DNA of 22,209 nucleotides from Chitinivibrionales bacterium (GTDB lineage: Bacteria > Fibrobacterota > Chitinivibrionia > Chitinivibrionales > FEN-1185): NCBI GenBank assembly GCA_028718065.1, contig JAQUMP010000005.1:1-22209 (forward strand). Direction: 5' to 3'. The position numbers were made by a program, and so were the translations under genes. Below the pieces are notes generated by a model. The model had not been told where the DNA came from. It saw nothing but the letters and a program-made list of their open reading frames with translations, and made no database searches. Positions 14,602 through 22,209 of this stretch are shown in pieces. The stretch's first letter is position 1. Each line of letters starts with the position of its first letter.

Positions 14602-15054
14602 TCAAGCCATGGCCTGGTCTTCTACTATATAACTGTTTACCAGATTTTGCCGATACTCCCTTCGTTTTGTTGAGGACCAATTATGACTTTCAAGCTTACG
14701 GCCTTTAGGAGGTTCGTAAGTTAAAGGCTCATCAACGGTCAATTGCCTAATTTCTGTATGGGAATAATTTTCCGTTAAAGGATCATGGCAAGGAGTTGCC
14801 ATCTTCTGATATTGGGCTGACTTCACCAATAAAGAAATACTGCCGTCAGTTGGAAGCCCTTTTTCACGTAACCTGACGTCTTTTGAGGTTGAAAAGCGTT
14901 CCCAATTACAGGAAAAATCAGGAAACCGAAAAAAATTCAGTTCGATTTTTTCCGTGCCTTCGTTTATATCGGCTTTGCGATATCCGATGAAAAGCCGTTC
15001 GGTGGAAAGGTAATCGGCTGGTTTATATGGTGGACGATCAGAATTCTCAGCCAT
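14602..15054 (-). CDS. Cassette protein C, unknown function
   Basis: I take ATG 15054 rather than the longer frame from 15084, because it overlaps the upstream stop by only 8 bases (ATGGCTGA), typical of coupled genes. The 150-residue product begins MAENSDRPPYKPADYL and carries FPDFSCNWERFS (44-55) and CHDPLTENYSHTEI (89-102). The clustered Cys, His, Asp and Glu of the second motif could bind a metal or form a catalytic site; this is speculation. The C-terminal 40 residues are basic and polar, without a membrane segment. I do not recognise the family. It is the third gene of the minus-strand cassette 14602-16257. Confidence 0.65.
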   Translation of the reverse strand: MAENSDRPPYKPADYLSTERLFIGYRKADINEGTEKIELNFFRFPDFSCNWERFSTSKDVRLREKGLPTDGSISLLVKSAQYQKMATPCHDPLTENYSHTEIRQLTVDEPLTYEPPKGRKLESHNWSSTKRREYRQNLVNSYIVEDQAMA

Positions 15055-15637
15055 TGAGAATGTTGACTGCCTTTGCGAAATCAAGGCCGGTTATGTCTTC
15101 TGAAAGAAGAATTTTCTTCCCAACATTATCATTTATAAGCAAACCGGTCTCAAGATTATTATAAATTTCAATTAAGAGTGTTCGCTCGCCAGTATTGGTG
15201 TCGAAAGCCAGAAAAACGCCCTCTTCTTTGGTGGAAGCGATGCGGTCAGGAATCAAAGTATGTTTTTGAAAAAGATAACGGCAGATCTCGAATGCCTTGA
15301 CCTTACTCGCCATGTTTGGCGGCATAATACCTTCGCCGGCCCAATGAGAGGGAAAAGAAAGTCTATTGAAAATTCTTGCTTCGATTTTTTCTAAAACACT
15401 TTCGTTTGTTGTAGAGACAAACCGCGATTCTATTCCTGATTCGTTTTCGCCTTTTACTTTAAACCCCAAAATCCCTATTGCAGGAGTATATGAAAATGCG
15501 AGGGAGGCCGTGTTCTTGTCTTTAAAAAGCCAATCGGTAAAACAATTTTCTCCGTTTACCAAAGTCTGTTTGACCTGATAGGAAATGGGAGTTAGCGTTG
15601 CCTGTGATCCATTATTTAAAAAGTCTGTAGTGACCAT
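15047..15637 (-). CDS. Cassette protein B, unknown function
   Basis: The 196-residue product has no signal peptide or membrane helix. Recognisable features are HWAGEGIMPPNMASKVKAFE (98-117), PDRIASTKEEGVFLAFD (130-146) and LLIEIYNNLETGLLIND (154-170), which suggest an alpha/beta domain with a conserved W-x-GEG-x-x-PP segment. I do not recognise the family. Its ATG overlaps the stop of protein A by one base (TAATG) and its stop overlaps the start of protein C by 8 bases, so all three are almost certainly translated from one message and probably act together. Confidence 0.68.
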   Translation of the reverse strand: MVTTDFLNNGSQATLTPISYQVKQTLVNGENCFTDWLFKDKNTASLAFSYTPAIGILGFKVKGENESGIESRFVSTTNESVLEKIEARIFNRLSFPSHWAGEGIMPPNMASKVKAFEICRYLFQKHTLIPDRIASTKEEGVFLAFDTNTGERTLLIEIYNNLETGLLINDNVGKKILLSEDITGLDFAKAVNILNG

Positions 15638-16257
15638 TATTGTTTCCTTATAAGACGCTGCTTAAGTTCAAGCGAATATTTGAAATTTGCAGTTAACCCT
15701 TCAGCCGCCTGCCTCATAGAATTTGCACCCGGATAGTCAAAGTTTATTCGCAAGAATCGGTCCGCCCCTGCATAATCATAATTAATATTCACTGAATAGT
15801 CTTTAAGGCTGAAAGTGTGCCTGATAGACTTTGATACTATCTTACCCTGTTCTTTGAGGTCCTTATATAAGCCGGCAATTTGCGGTTCAGGTTCTATTTC
15901 GTCAAGAGCAAAAGATTCGCCTGTTTCTAATTGAAAAACAAAATTAGATCCAGCCGCAAAAATGGGAGTATGCTCCAATTTGCTTTGAATGCCCATACTC
16001 AATTCGGCAATGTACTTCATATTTTCTTCTGTTAAGTCTTTAGGAATGAATATAAGCCGTCCATTATTAGGGTCGATAGAAACTTTGGGATAAGACATTC
16101 TAAAAGCGGAAGCTACACCCACTGAGGCAATTTCAATGTTACAGGTCTCAGGTATGTGGTCCGAAAAATATTTGCTCAACCAACGGGGTTGAATGATGGC
16201 AGGATTCCATGCTCCGATGGTAATAAAGTTCGATTGTTCAGGTAGGCTTTTGCTCAT
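15637..16257 (-). CDS. Cassette protein A, unknown function
   Basis: The 206-residue first gene of the cassette begins MSKSLPEQSNFITIGAWNPA and contains TPIFAAGSNFVFQLETGESF (97-116) and HTFSLKDYSVNINYDYAG (147-164), followed by a basic helical C-terminus (KYSLELKQRLIRKQ). It looks like a soluble alpha/beta protein with no signal peptide. No family is recognised and no catalytic motif is obvious. It diverges from hsdR, with 217 bp between the two starts. A TATAAT eight bases before its ATG suggests a nearly leaderless transcript. Confidence 0.68.
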   Translation of the reverse strand: MSKSLPEQSNFITIGAWNPAIIQPRWLSKYFSDHIPETCNIEIASVGVASAFRMSYPKVSIDPNNGRLIFIPKDLTEENMKYIAELSMGIQSKLEHTPIFAAGSNFVFQLETGESFALDEIEPEPQIAGLYKDLKEQGKIVSKSIRHTFSLKDYSVNINYDYAGADRFLRINFDYPGANSMRQAAEGLTANFKYSLELKQRLIRKQ

Positions 16258-16265
16258 TATCTTTT

Positions 16266-16271
16266 ATTATA
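16266..16271 (-). promoter_or_regulatory. Candidate -10 element of the three-gene cassette
   Basis: The minus strand reads TATAAT here, ending eight bases before ATG 16257. No convincing -35 is visible at 16-18 bp. If it is used, the transcript would start at or next to the start codon. No Shine-Dalgarno is seen. Confidence 0.35.
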
Positions 16272-16338
16272 CAATTATTTTACTATGAATTAATTAAAAA
16301 ATAGGTCTTGACCCACCTCCAGGCAACATTTTCCAAGG

Positions 16339-16480
16339 TTATGGGCCTCTATGCCAAGCGTGAGAAACTCTAATCGTGTCTGTACCTTTGCTCTTTCCTT
16401 CCGCATATTGTAATATATAGTCATACCACCTCTTAGCTTTTTGCCCATTTTGAGAATTATAAAGCCCGATTTTAATGAAC
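16339..16480 (-). other. Possible degraded minus-strand coding fragment in the cassette/hsdR gap
   Basis: In the 217-bp divergent gap, one minus-strand frame reads IGLYNSQNGQKAKRWYDYIL and continues QYAEGKSKGTDTIRVSHAWHRGP to a stop at 16339. The composition looks protein-like, whereas the upstream half of the same frame is simply antisense to hsdR. It may be the tail of a lost gene. On the plus strand, TATAAA at 16458-16463 could be the hsdR -10. Confidence 0.25.
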
Positions 16481-18928
16481 AAGAAATATTTATCCGAGCG
16501 CGATATTTGCACCAAATACATCACGCCTGCGCTTGAAAAAGCCGGCTGGGACATAGAAAAGCAAATCCGCGAAGAGGTTTCTTTTACCGACGGCCGCATT
16601 TATGTGCGCGGGCATTTAACCGCGCGCGGCAGGAAAAAACGCGCCGATTATATCCTTTATATCAAGCCCAATATTCCTATCGCAATTATCGAAGCAAAGG
16701 ACAATAATCACGCCATCGGCGCCGGCATGCAGCAGGCGCTTGACTATGCGCACACTTTGGATATTCCCTGCGTTTTCAGCAGCAACGGCAATGGATTTGT
16801 TTTCCACGACCGAAGCGTTAAAAGCAATATCGAAACGCAAATCGGTCTGGATAATTTTCCTTCTCCGGAAACACTTTGGAAAAAATACAAGCAGTATAAA
16901 GGTATTCAAACGAACGAGCAGGAGCGTATCTCGCTGCAAGATTACTATTTTGACGGCAGCGGCCGATCGCCCCGCTATTACCAACAGATTGCCATAAACC
17001 GCACGGTTGAGGCGATCTCACGGGGCCAAAATAGAATCCTGCTGGTCATGGCCACCGGCACGGGCAAAACCTACACCGCATTTCAGATTATTTATCGGCT
17101 CTGGAAAGCGGGTGTTAAAAAGCGCATTCTTTTTCTTTCCGACCGAATAAACCTTATCGACCAGACCCGCCGGGGTGATTTCCGTTATTTTAAAGACAAA
17201 ATGACGGTCATCAAGAAAAAGGTCATAGAGTCCGACGGCAAAGAGGTGCTTGTCGGTACGGCCAAACGAGGCATCGATTCCTCCGATAAAGCCTACGAAA
17301 TTTATCTTGCCCTTTATCAAGGGCTCACTAATCCGCAGGATGTCCGCGACGCTTTTAAAGATTTCAGCAAGGATTTTTTTGACCTTGTGGTCATTGACGA
17401 GTGCCACCGGGGCAGCGCGGCGGATGATAGCATCTGGCGCGAGATCCTGAATTATTTCAAAAACGCAACCCATATCGGCCTTACCGCCACGCCCAAGGAA
17501 ACCGATGAGGTTTCCAATATTGAATATTTCGGTAATCCCCTGTATACCTATTCTCTTAAAAACGGCATTAACGATGGTTTTCTTGCGCCGTACCGCGTGT
17601 TGCGAATAGGCCTTGATATCGACCTGGAAGGCTGGCGGCCGCCCGCGGGCTTTTTGGATAAAAATAAAAACCCGGTCGAAGACCGGATTTATAATCGTTC
17701 GGATTTCGACCGGCTGCTGGTTGTGGAAGAGCGGCGCAAATTAGTCGCCAAAAAAATAACGGAATTTTTGCAAGGTACGGACCCTTATTCCAAAACCATT
17801 GCCTTCTGCGTTGATATCGAGCATGCCGAAGGCATGCGCCGGGAACTTATAAATGCCAATACGGAGCTTTATCAGGAAAACGAAAAGTATATAATGCAGA
17901 TTACCGGCGATAACGAAGAAGGCAAGCGGGAGCTTGATAATTTTATTAATCCCGACGAGCGCTACCCGGTCATTGCGACAACATCAAAGCTCATGACAAC
18001 CGGCGTGGACGCGCAGACCTGCAAGGTGATCGTGCTTGACAGCAATATAAGGTCAATGACCGAATTCAAACAGATTATCGGCCGGGGCTCCAGGATAAAC
18101 GAAGAATATGGCAAACGCTATTTTACCATCCTCGATTTTCGTAATGTAACCGACCTCTTTGCCGATCCGGCCTTTGACGGCGAGCCGGTACGCATAAAAC
18201 CGGTTTCCCAGGGTGAGGACATAAGCAATACGGAAAAAGAGGAAGAAACGGATATAACTCCAATTGTCGAAGGAGAAGGGGAAGAACAAACAATTATTGA
18301 TATTGTTCCGCCGCCGTATCCGTTACCCCCAATGCCGCCGACTATGGGCGTAAAGCTGCCGCCCCGCGAAAAAATATACGTGAATGGTATCGATGTTTCG
18401 ATTCTTAATTCACGGGAGATGTATTTCGATTCCCAAGGCAGACCAATTACTCTTAGTTTAAAAGACTATACAAAACAGCAAATTTTAAAAGAATTCCGCA
18501 GCCTTGATGATTTCCTTAAAAAATGGGATGCTACTGCCCGCAAGGAAGCGCTTATTGCCGAACTGGAAGAACACGGCGTGTTAGTCGCCGATTTAATAAA
18601 AGCGGTGGACCGGCAGTGCGACTTGTTCGATATTATCTGCCATGTTGCCTTCGACCAACCGCCCCTTACCAGAAAAGAGCGGGCGGATAATGTAAAAAAA
18701 AGAAATTACTTTGGCAAATACGGCGAACAGGCGCGCAGAGTGCTTAATGCGCTGCTCGACAAATACTCCGACGAAGGCATTACGAATATAGAAAATATCG
18801 AAGTGCTTAGAGTAAAACCTTTGACGGATTTCGGTTCGGCAATGGAGATCATCGGAACTTTTGGCGGTAAGAAAAAATATATGGAAGCAATTAAAGAGCT
18901 TGAACATCACCTTTACACGGCGGCATAA
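16475..18928 (+). CDS. hsdR: Type I restriction enzyme, R subunit (EcoEI-like length)
   Basis: The 817-residue protein has an N-terminal nuclease core (RADYILYIKPNIPIAIIEAK: D58, E73, K75), a Q-tip motif RYYQQIAI (167-174), Walker A MATGTGKT (192-199), VVIDECH (305-311), TATP (337-340), and the helicase motif VI region QIIGRGSRI. It restricts unmodified DNA by ATP-driven translocation and cleavage, with HsdM and HsdS. The length is close to the R subunit of EcoEI (about 810 aa), shorter than the EcoKI type. A Pro-rich linker (PPPYPLPPMPP, about 610-620) separates the motor from the C-terminal M-contact domain. ATG 16475 lacks a strong Shine-Dalgarno. The order R-M-S continues downstream, with hsdM starting 3 bp after its stop. 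Confidence 0.93.
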   Translation: MNKKYLSERDICTKYITPALEKAGWDIEKQIREEVSFTDGRIYVRGHLTARGRKKRADYILYIKPNIPIAIIEAKDNNHAIGAGMQQALDYAHTLDIPCVFSSNGNGFVFHDRSVKSNIETQIGLDNFPSPETLWKKYKQYKGIQTNEQERISLQDYYFDGSGRSPRYYQQIAINRTVEAISRGQNRILLVMATGTGKTYTAFQIIYRLWKAGVKKRILFLSDRINLIDQTRRGDFRYFKDKMTVIKKKVIESDGKEVLVGTAKRGIDSSDKAYEIYLALYQGLTNPQDVRDAFKDFSKDFFDLVVIDECHRGSAADDSIWREILNYFKNATHIGLTATPKETDEVSNIEYFGNPLYTYSLKNGINDGFLAPYRVLRIGLDIDLEGWRPPAGFLDKNKNPVEDRIYNRSDFDRLLVVEERRKLVAKKITEFLQGTDPYSKTIAFCVDIEHAEGMRRELINANTELYQENEKYIMQITGDNEEGKRELDNFINPDERYPVIATTSKLMTTGVDAQTCKVIVLDSNIRSMTEFKQIIGRGSRINEEYGKRYFTILDFRNVTDLFADPAFDGEPVRIKPVSQGEDISNTEKEEETDITPIVEGEGEEQTIIDIVPPPYPLPPMPPTMGVKLPPREKIYVNGIDVSILNSREMYFDSQGRPITLSLKDYTKQQILKEFRSLDDFLKKWDATARKEALIAELEEHGVLVADLIKAVDRQCDLFDIICHVAFDQPPLTRKERADNVKKRNYFGKYGEQARRVLNALLDKYSDEGITNIENIEVLRVKPLTDFGSAMEIIGTFGGKKKYMEAIKELEHHLYTAA

Positions 18929-18931
18929 GCA

Positions 18932-20368
18932 ATGAGCAATATAGCGGGCGTTATCAGCAGCATCCGCACCATTATGTGGCAGGACATCGGCCTCAACGGC
19001 GACGCCCAGCGCATCGAGCAACTCGGTTGGATGCTTTTTTTAAAAATATTCAGCGACAAAGATAAAGAACTTGAGCTGATGAATGACAAATACAAATCGC
19101 CGATCCCGGATAAATTTCATTGGGTAAAAGAAAAAGGAAATTGGGCCGGCGACGACGAAGGCATGACCGGCGAAGAACTGCTTGAATTTGTCGACCGCAA
19201 GCTGTTTCCCGCCATGCGGAAAATCGACGTGAGCACCGCCAACCAGCGGGCGCTTATTGTCCGAGATGTATTCGAGGGCAATAACAACTACATGAAAAGC
19301 GGAACAAATATCCGCAAAGTTTTGAACAAACTTAACGAAATCGACTTTAACATTGCCAAAGATCGCCATGCCTTCGGCGAACTCTACGAAAACATTTTAA
19401 AAGAACTGCAAAGCGCCGGTAAAAGCGGCGAATTCTATACGCCCCGCGCGATAACGCAATTTATTACCGACATAATAAACCCAAAAATCGGCGAGGTCAT
19501 TTTAGACCCGGCCTGCGGCACCGGCGGGTTTTTAACCTGTACGGTCGAGCATCTTAAAAAGCAGGCTAACAGCGTTAAAGACCGCAAGGAGTTGCAGGAA
19601 AACGTAAAAGGATGGGAATACAAACCGCTTCCGTTTTTATTGGCAACTACCAACCTTATCCTGCACGATATCGAAGTCCCGAATATTACCTTTGCCGATG
19701 CTCTCAGCCGCGAATATACCGACTATAAAGAAAAAGACCGGGTAAATGTGATTTTAGCTAATCCGCCGTTCGGCGGCATTGTTGCCAACAGCTACGAAAA
19801 CAATTTCCCTCAAACCTACCGCACCAAGGAAAGCGCCGACCTGTTTCTGATTCTTATGATTCATTTGCTTAAAGTCGGCGGCCGAGCCGGTATTGTTTTG
19901 CCCGACGGTTCGCTCACGGGCGAAGGGGTAAAGCAAAGAATTCGGCAGAGGTTGCTTGAGGAGTGCAATTTACATACGATAATACGGTTGCCGAATTCGG
20001 TATTCCAGCCGTATGCGACCGTTGCAACAAATCTGCTGTTCTTTGAAAAAGGTAAACCGACCAAAGAAATCTGGTACTATGAGCACCGTTTGCCCGAAGG
20101 CCAAAAATCGTATAGCAAAACAAAACTGATACGGCTCGAAGAATTGGACCCCATAAAAAAATGGTGGAAAAAACGGGAAGAGGGCGAGCAGTGCTGGAAA
20201 GTGAAAATCGAGACCATTGTTGAGCGGGGTTATGATTTGGATATAAAAAACCCTACTAAAAAAGATGATGAGGTGGAACATAGTAGCGCGGAATTGATGA
20301 AGATGTTGGAGGAGAGTTTTGGGAAAAGCGCCGGTTTGTTGAAAAAAATAAAAAGTGAATTGTTATGA
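18932..20368 (+). CDS. hsdM: Type I DNA methyltransferase, M subunit
   Basis: The 478-residue protein has the HsdM N-terminal helical domain (about 1-150), the motif GEFYTPR (166-172), the SAM-binding motif LDPACGTGGFL (191-201) and the catalytic NPPF (277-280), followed by the usual SADLFLILMIHLL helix. It methylates adenine in the sequence chosen by HsdS and holds the two partners in the M2S complex. It begins 3 bp after the hsdR stop and overlaps hsdS by 4 bp (ATGA), so the three are one operon. It appears complete. Confidence 0.95.
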   Translation: MSNIAGVISSIRTIMWQDIGLNGDAQRIEQLGWMLFLKIFSDKDKELELMNDKYKSPIPDKFHWVKEKGNWAGDDEGMTGEELLEFVDRKLFPAMRKIDVSTANQRALIVRDVFEGNNNYMKSGTNIRKVLNKLNEIDFNIAKDRHAFGELYENILKELQSAGKSGEFYTPRAITQFITDIINPKIGEVILDPACGTGGFLTCTVEHLKKQANSVKDRKELQENVKGWEYKPLPFLLATTNLILHDIEVPNITFADALSREYTDYKEKDRVNVILANPPFGGIVANSYENNFPQTYRTKESADLFLILMIHLLKVGGRAGIVLPDGSLTGEGVKQRIRQRLLEECNLHTIIRLPNSVFQPYATVATNLLFFEKGKPTKEIWYYEHRLPEGQKSYSKTKLIRLEELDPIKKWWKKREEGEQCWKVKIETIVERGYDLDIKNPTKKDDEVEHSSAELMKMLEESFGKSAGLLKKIKSELL

Positions 20369-21663
20369 GTTTGCAGACCAAAGAGCTTGGGAGTTTTTTA
20401 AAACGTTCTAGAAATCTTGTTAGCATTATTGATGACAAAGCCTATAAACTTGTCAGAATCAGACTGCATCACAAAGGTGTGGAATTAAGGAGCATTGTTA
20501 AAGGTAAAGATTTAGGGTCGAATAAAATGCATCAAGTCTCCGAAGGTCAGTTTATTCTATCTGGAATTGATGCGAGAAATGGTGCCTTTGGGATAATTCC
20601 AAAAGATTTGGATGGCGCAGTTGTTACCAATGATTTCTGGTGTTTTGATCTTGACGGCGCGGTGATTGACAAACGCTTTTTTCTTAAATTTACATCTACT
20701 AATTTATTCGACGATATATGTAGAAAGGCAAGTGACGGCACTACCAACAGAGTCCGGCTTCAGGCCAATAAATTTTTTAATTACCAAATCAATTTGCCTG
20801 CTATTGAAGAACAAAAAAAACTAACTCATAAATTTTCAAAAATAGAAGAAGGCAATAACGCACTCCTTATAGACCTCTCGCGCCAAGATTCCCTTGTCCA
20901 AAAACTCCGCCAGGCTTTTCTGCGCGAGGCCATGCAGGGCAAACTGGTTCCGCACGATCCGAACGACGAACCGGCAAGCGAACTGCTAAAAAAAATAAAA
21001 GCGGAAAAAGAAAAACTGATAAAAGAGGGAAAGTTAAGAAAAGAAAAACCGCTGCCGGAAATAAAAGCGGAGGAGGTTCCGTTTGCGATTCCGGAGAATT
21101 GGGTGTGGTGCAGGTTGGGGGAGATAATAGGATTAATATCAGGACAACATATTGAAACCGGCGATTATAATGATAAAAAATTTGGTTATCCCTATTTAAC
21201 TGGACCATCTGATTTTGGAGAAAAGCATCCAAATCCAACAAAATGGACGACAAAGCCTAAAGTCTTTGCAAATATTGGTGATATTTTAATAACTGTTAAA
21301 GGTTCGGGAGTTGGCAAAACAAATATTTCAAATATCGAAAATGTTGTTATTAGCCGTCAATTGATGGCAATCCGACCAATCATAGTTTCTCGTGACTTTG
21401 TTTATTTCTTTTTAGAAAATTCGTTTGACCAGCTACAATCTGAAAAAAAAGGAACGGGAATACCAGGCATCGGTCGGGAAAATATTTTAGAAAAAATATT
21501 TTTTCTGCCACCTCTCGCAGCCCAGCGCCGCATCGTCGCCAAACTCAATTCCCTCATGTCCCTCTGCGATTCCCTCGCCCAAAGCATCGCCCAAAGCAAA
21601 TCCCAAACCCAAATGCTCTTGCAGGCGGTCTTAAAAGAAAGCCTTTCTCCTAATAATGAATAA
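20365..21663 (+). CDS. hsdS: Type I specificity subunit S
   Basis: The 432-residue protein has two target-recognition domains. The first (about 1-155) ends in NYQINLPAIEEQKKL. A central conserved helical region follows (about 160-250, with QKLRQAFLREAMQGKLVPHD and a charged linker). The second recognition domain begins at NWVWCRLGEI, and the C-terminal helix is AQRRIVAKLNSLMSLCDSLA. It reads a bipartite DNA target. The start overlaps hsdM by 4 bp. Both recognition domains are AT-rich, whereas the central and distal conserved regions are GC-rich, as expected from domain exchange. The first recognition domain may be short at its N-terminus (about 155 residues). Confidence 0.92.
   Translation: MSLQTKELGSFLKRSRNLVSIIDDKAYKLVRIRLHHKGVELRSIVKGKDLGSNKMHQVSEGQFILSGIDARNGAFGIIPKDLDGAVVTNDFWCFDLDGAVIDKRFFLKFTSTNLFDDICRKASDGTTNRVRLQANKFFNYQINLPAIEEQKKLTHKFSKIEEGNNALLIDLSRQDSLVQKLRQAFLREAMQGKLVPHDPNDEPASELLKKIKAEKEKLIKEGKLRKEKPLPEIKAEEVPFAIPENWVWCRLGEIIGLISGQHIETGDYNDKKFGYPYLTGPSDFGEKHPNPTKWTTKPKVFANIGDILITVKGSGVGKTNISNIENVVISRQLMAIRPIIVSRDFVYFFLENSFDQLQSEKKGTGIPGIGRENILEKIFFLPPLAAQRRIVAKLNSLMSLCDSLAQSIAQSKSQTQMLLQAVLKESLSPNNE
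21575..21598 (+). repeat. Tandem 12-nt repeat in the hsdS distal helix
   Basis: TCGCCCAAAGCA occurs twice back to back (21575-21586, 21587-21598), encoding repeated AQS units in SLAQSIAQSKSQ. It lies in the C-terminal conserved helix that packs against the central spacer of HsdS. Confidence 0.75.
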
Positions 21664-21815
21664 AGATTAGAGCAATTTAACCGATAAATTAAAAGTGAAA
21701 ACTCTTAACCCAAAAAGGTATGGCATATAACCCTGGGTTTAATGTATTATTTGTACAGTTTCATGGATATCCCGCCTAATCATTATTTGAAAAAGAACAC
21801 TGGAGGTTGTACTGC

Positions 21816-22209
21816 ATGAGTCCTGCAACAGTACAGAACAATTCTAGTTCTCTTCAAACTCAGGAAGAAATTTTTACCTTCCTCCTGGAAGAAGCCCATA
21901 CTCACGGATATATCTCGGGAATGACAGACACCCAGGAACAGCACCACCAAGCTGTTTCCAAAGAGCTCCATGTTCGGATCAAACCATTTATGAAAGCATA
22001 TAAAGGCCTGTTGGCCGAAAAATTGGCAATTCAGGCGGACATCAGGGCGCAACTGGATACAACCAAGCGCACAATCGCGATTGTCGCAATTATGCAAGAA
22101 TCGGATTATTTGACAAATCTTGACAAGATATACCAGTGGGAACGCGCCTTGGAAGACCTGCTTTTCCAGGTATTCCCATCAATATCGTCCTATTGTATAG
22201 ATACCAGCG
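21816..22209 (+). CDS. Unknown protein, N-terminal part (cut by window edge)
   Basis: ATG 21816 follows a strong GGAGG (21802-21806). The frame is open to the window end, giving 131 codons. The product starts MSPATVQNNSSSLQTQEEIF and contains helical segments such as FLLEEAHTHGYISGM and MKAYKGLLAEKLAIQADIRA, with no signal peptide or membrane segment. I recognise no family. It lies 152 bp after hsdS on the same strand; an imperfect hairpin between 21707 and 21739 is too weak to call a terminator. Whether it belongs to the type I operon cannot be told. Confidence 0.6.
   Translation, partial: MSPATVQNNSSSLQTQEEIFTFLLEEAHTHGYISGMTDTQEQHHQAVSKELHVRIKPFMKAYKGLLAEKLAIQADIRAQLDTTKRTIAIVAIMQESDYLTNLDKIYQWERALEDLLFQVFPSISSYCIDTS

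Noticed and set aside
21707..21739. Hairpin AACCCA/TGGGTT after hsdS as terminator
   Set aside because: Six-base stem with a 21-base loop and no T-run; too weak to call.

Overview
The window reads as an accessory stretch of a diderm (outer-membrane-bearing) bacterial chromosome. Evidence for a diderm is the set of signal-peptide proteins with beta-barrel character (7237-7866, 8719-10011) and several lipoprotein-like exports. The left edge holds the N-terminus of a purine-biosynthesis PurL with a built-in PurS-like region. I cannot name the species; an FCB-type (Fibrobacterota-like), deltaproteobacterial or candidate-phylum lineage would fit, at low confidence. No tRNA, rRNA, CRISPR array or complete transposase gene was seen.

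Layout: (1) 1-520, partial purL on the minus strand. (2) 751-3264, an AT-rich type II restriction-modification pair: an NPPY-type adenine methyltransferase and a BsuBI/PstI-family endonuclease that starts on TTG immediately after the methyltransferase stop. (3) 3275-4620, two small exported proteins of unknown role. (4) 4777-5458, a decayed patch with the first 31 codons of an XRE/ImmA-type regulator, a palindrome, and a truncated ORF6N-domain gene. (5) 5464-6957, a beta-helix protein with a very acidic tail, followed by a 230-bp inverted-repeat element (6986-7215). (6) 7237-10011, envelope genes: an outer-membrane protein diverging from a proline-rich lipoprotein plus OmpP1/FadL-PorV-like pair. 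(7) 10022-12571, rnhA, a PIN toxin/DUF6364-type antitoxin module with a palindromic operator candidate, an exported protein and a YaiI-family gene. (8) 12707-14557, a full-length ORF6N gene, a tiny lipoprotein, a second XRE remnant and a LUD-domain gene. (9) 14602-16257, a tightly overlapping three-gene cassette with no family I can name. (10) 16475-21663, a complete type I restriction-modification operon hsdR-hsdM-hsdS, followed by the start of an unknown gene.

How it fits together: two restriction-modification systems, a toxin-antitoxin pair and two copies of an ORF6N gene, one of them broken, mark this as a defence or mobile-gene hotspot interleaved with ordinary envelope and housekeeping genes. 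The best candidate for an undescribed system is the three-gene minus-strand cassette at 14602-16257, which is divergent from the type I operon and translationally coupled throughout. The most striking DNA-level signal is a family of long near-perfect palindromes inside the ORF6N coding sequences: their outer arms differ between copies but stay self-complementary.
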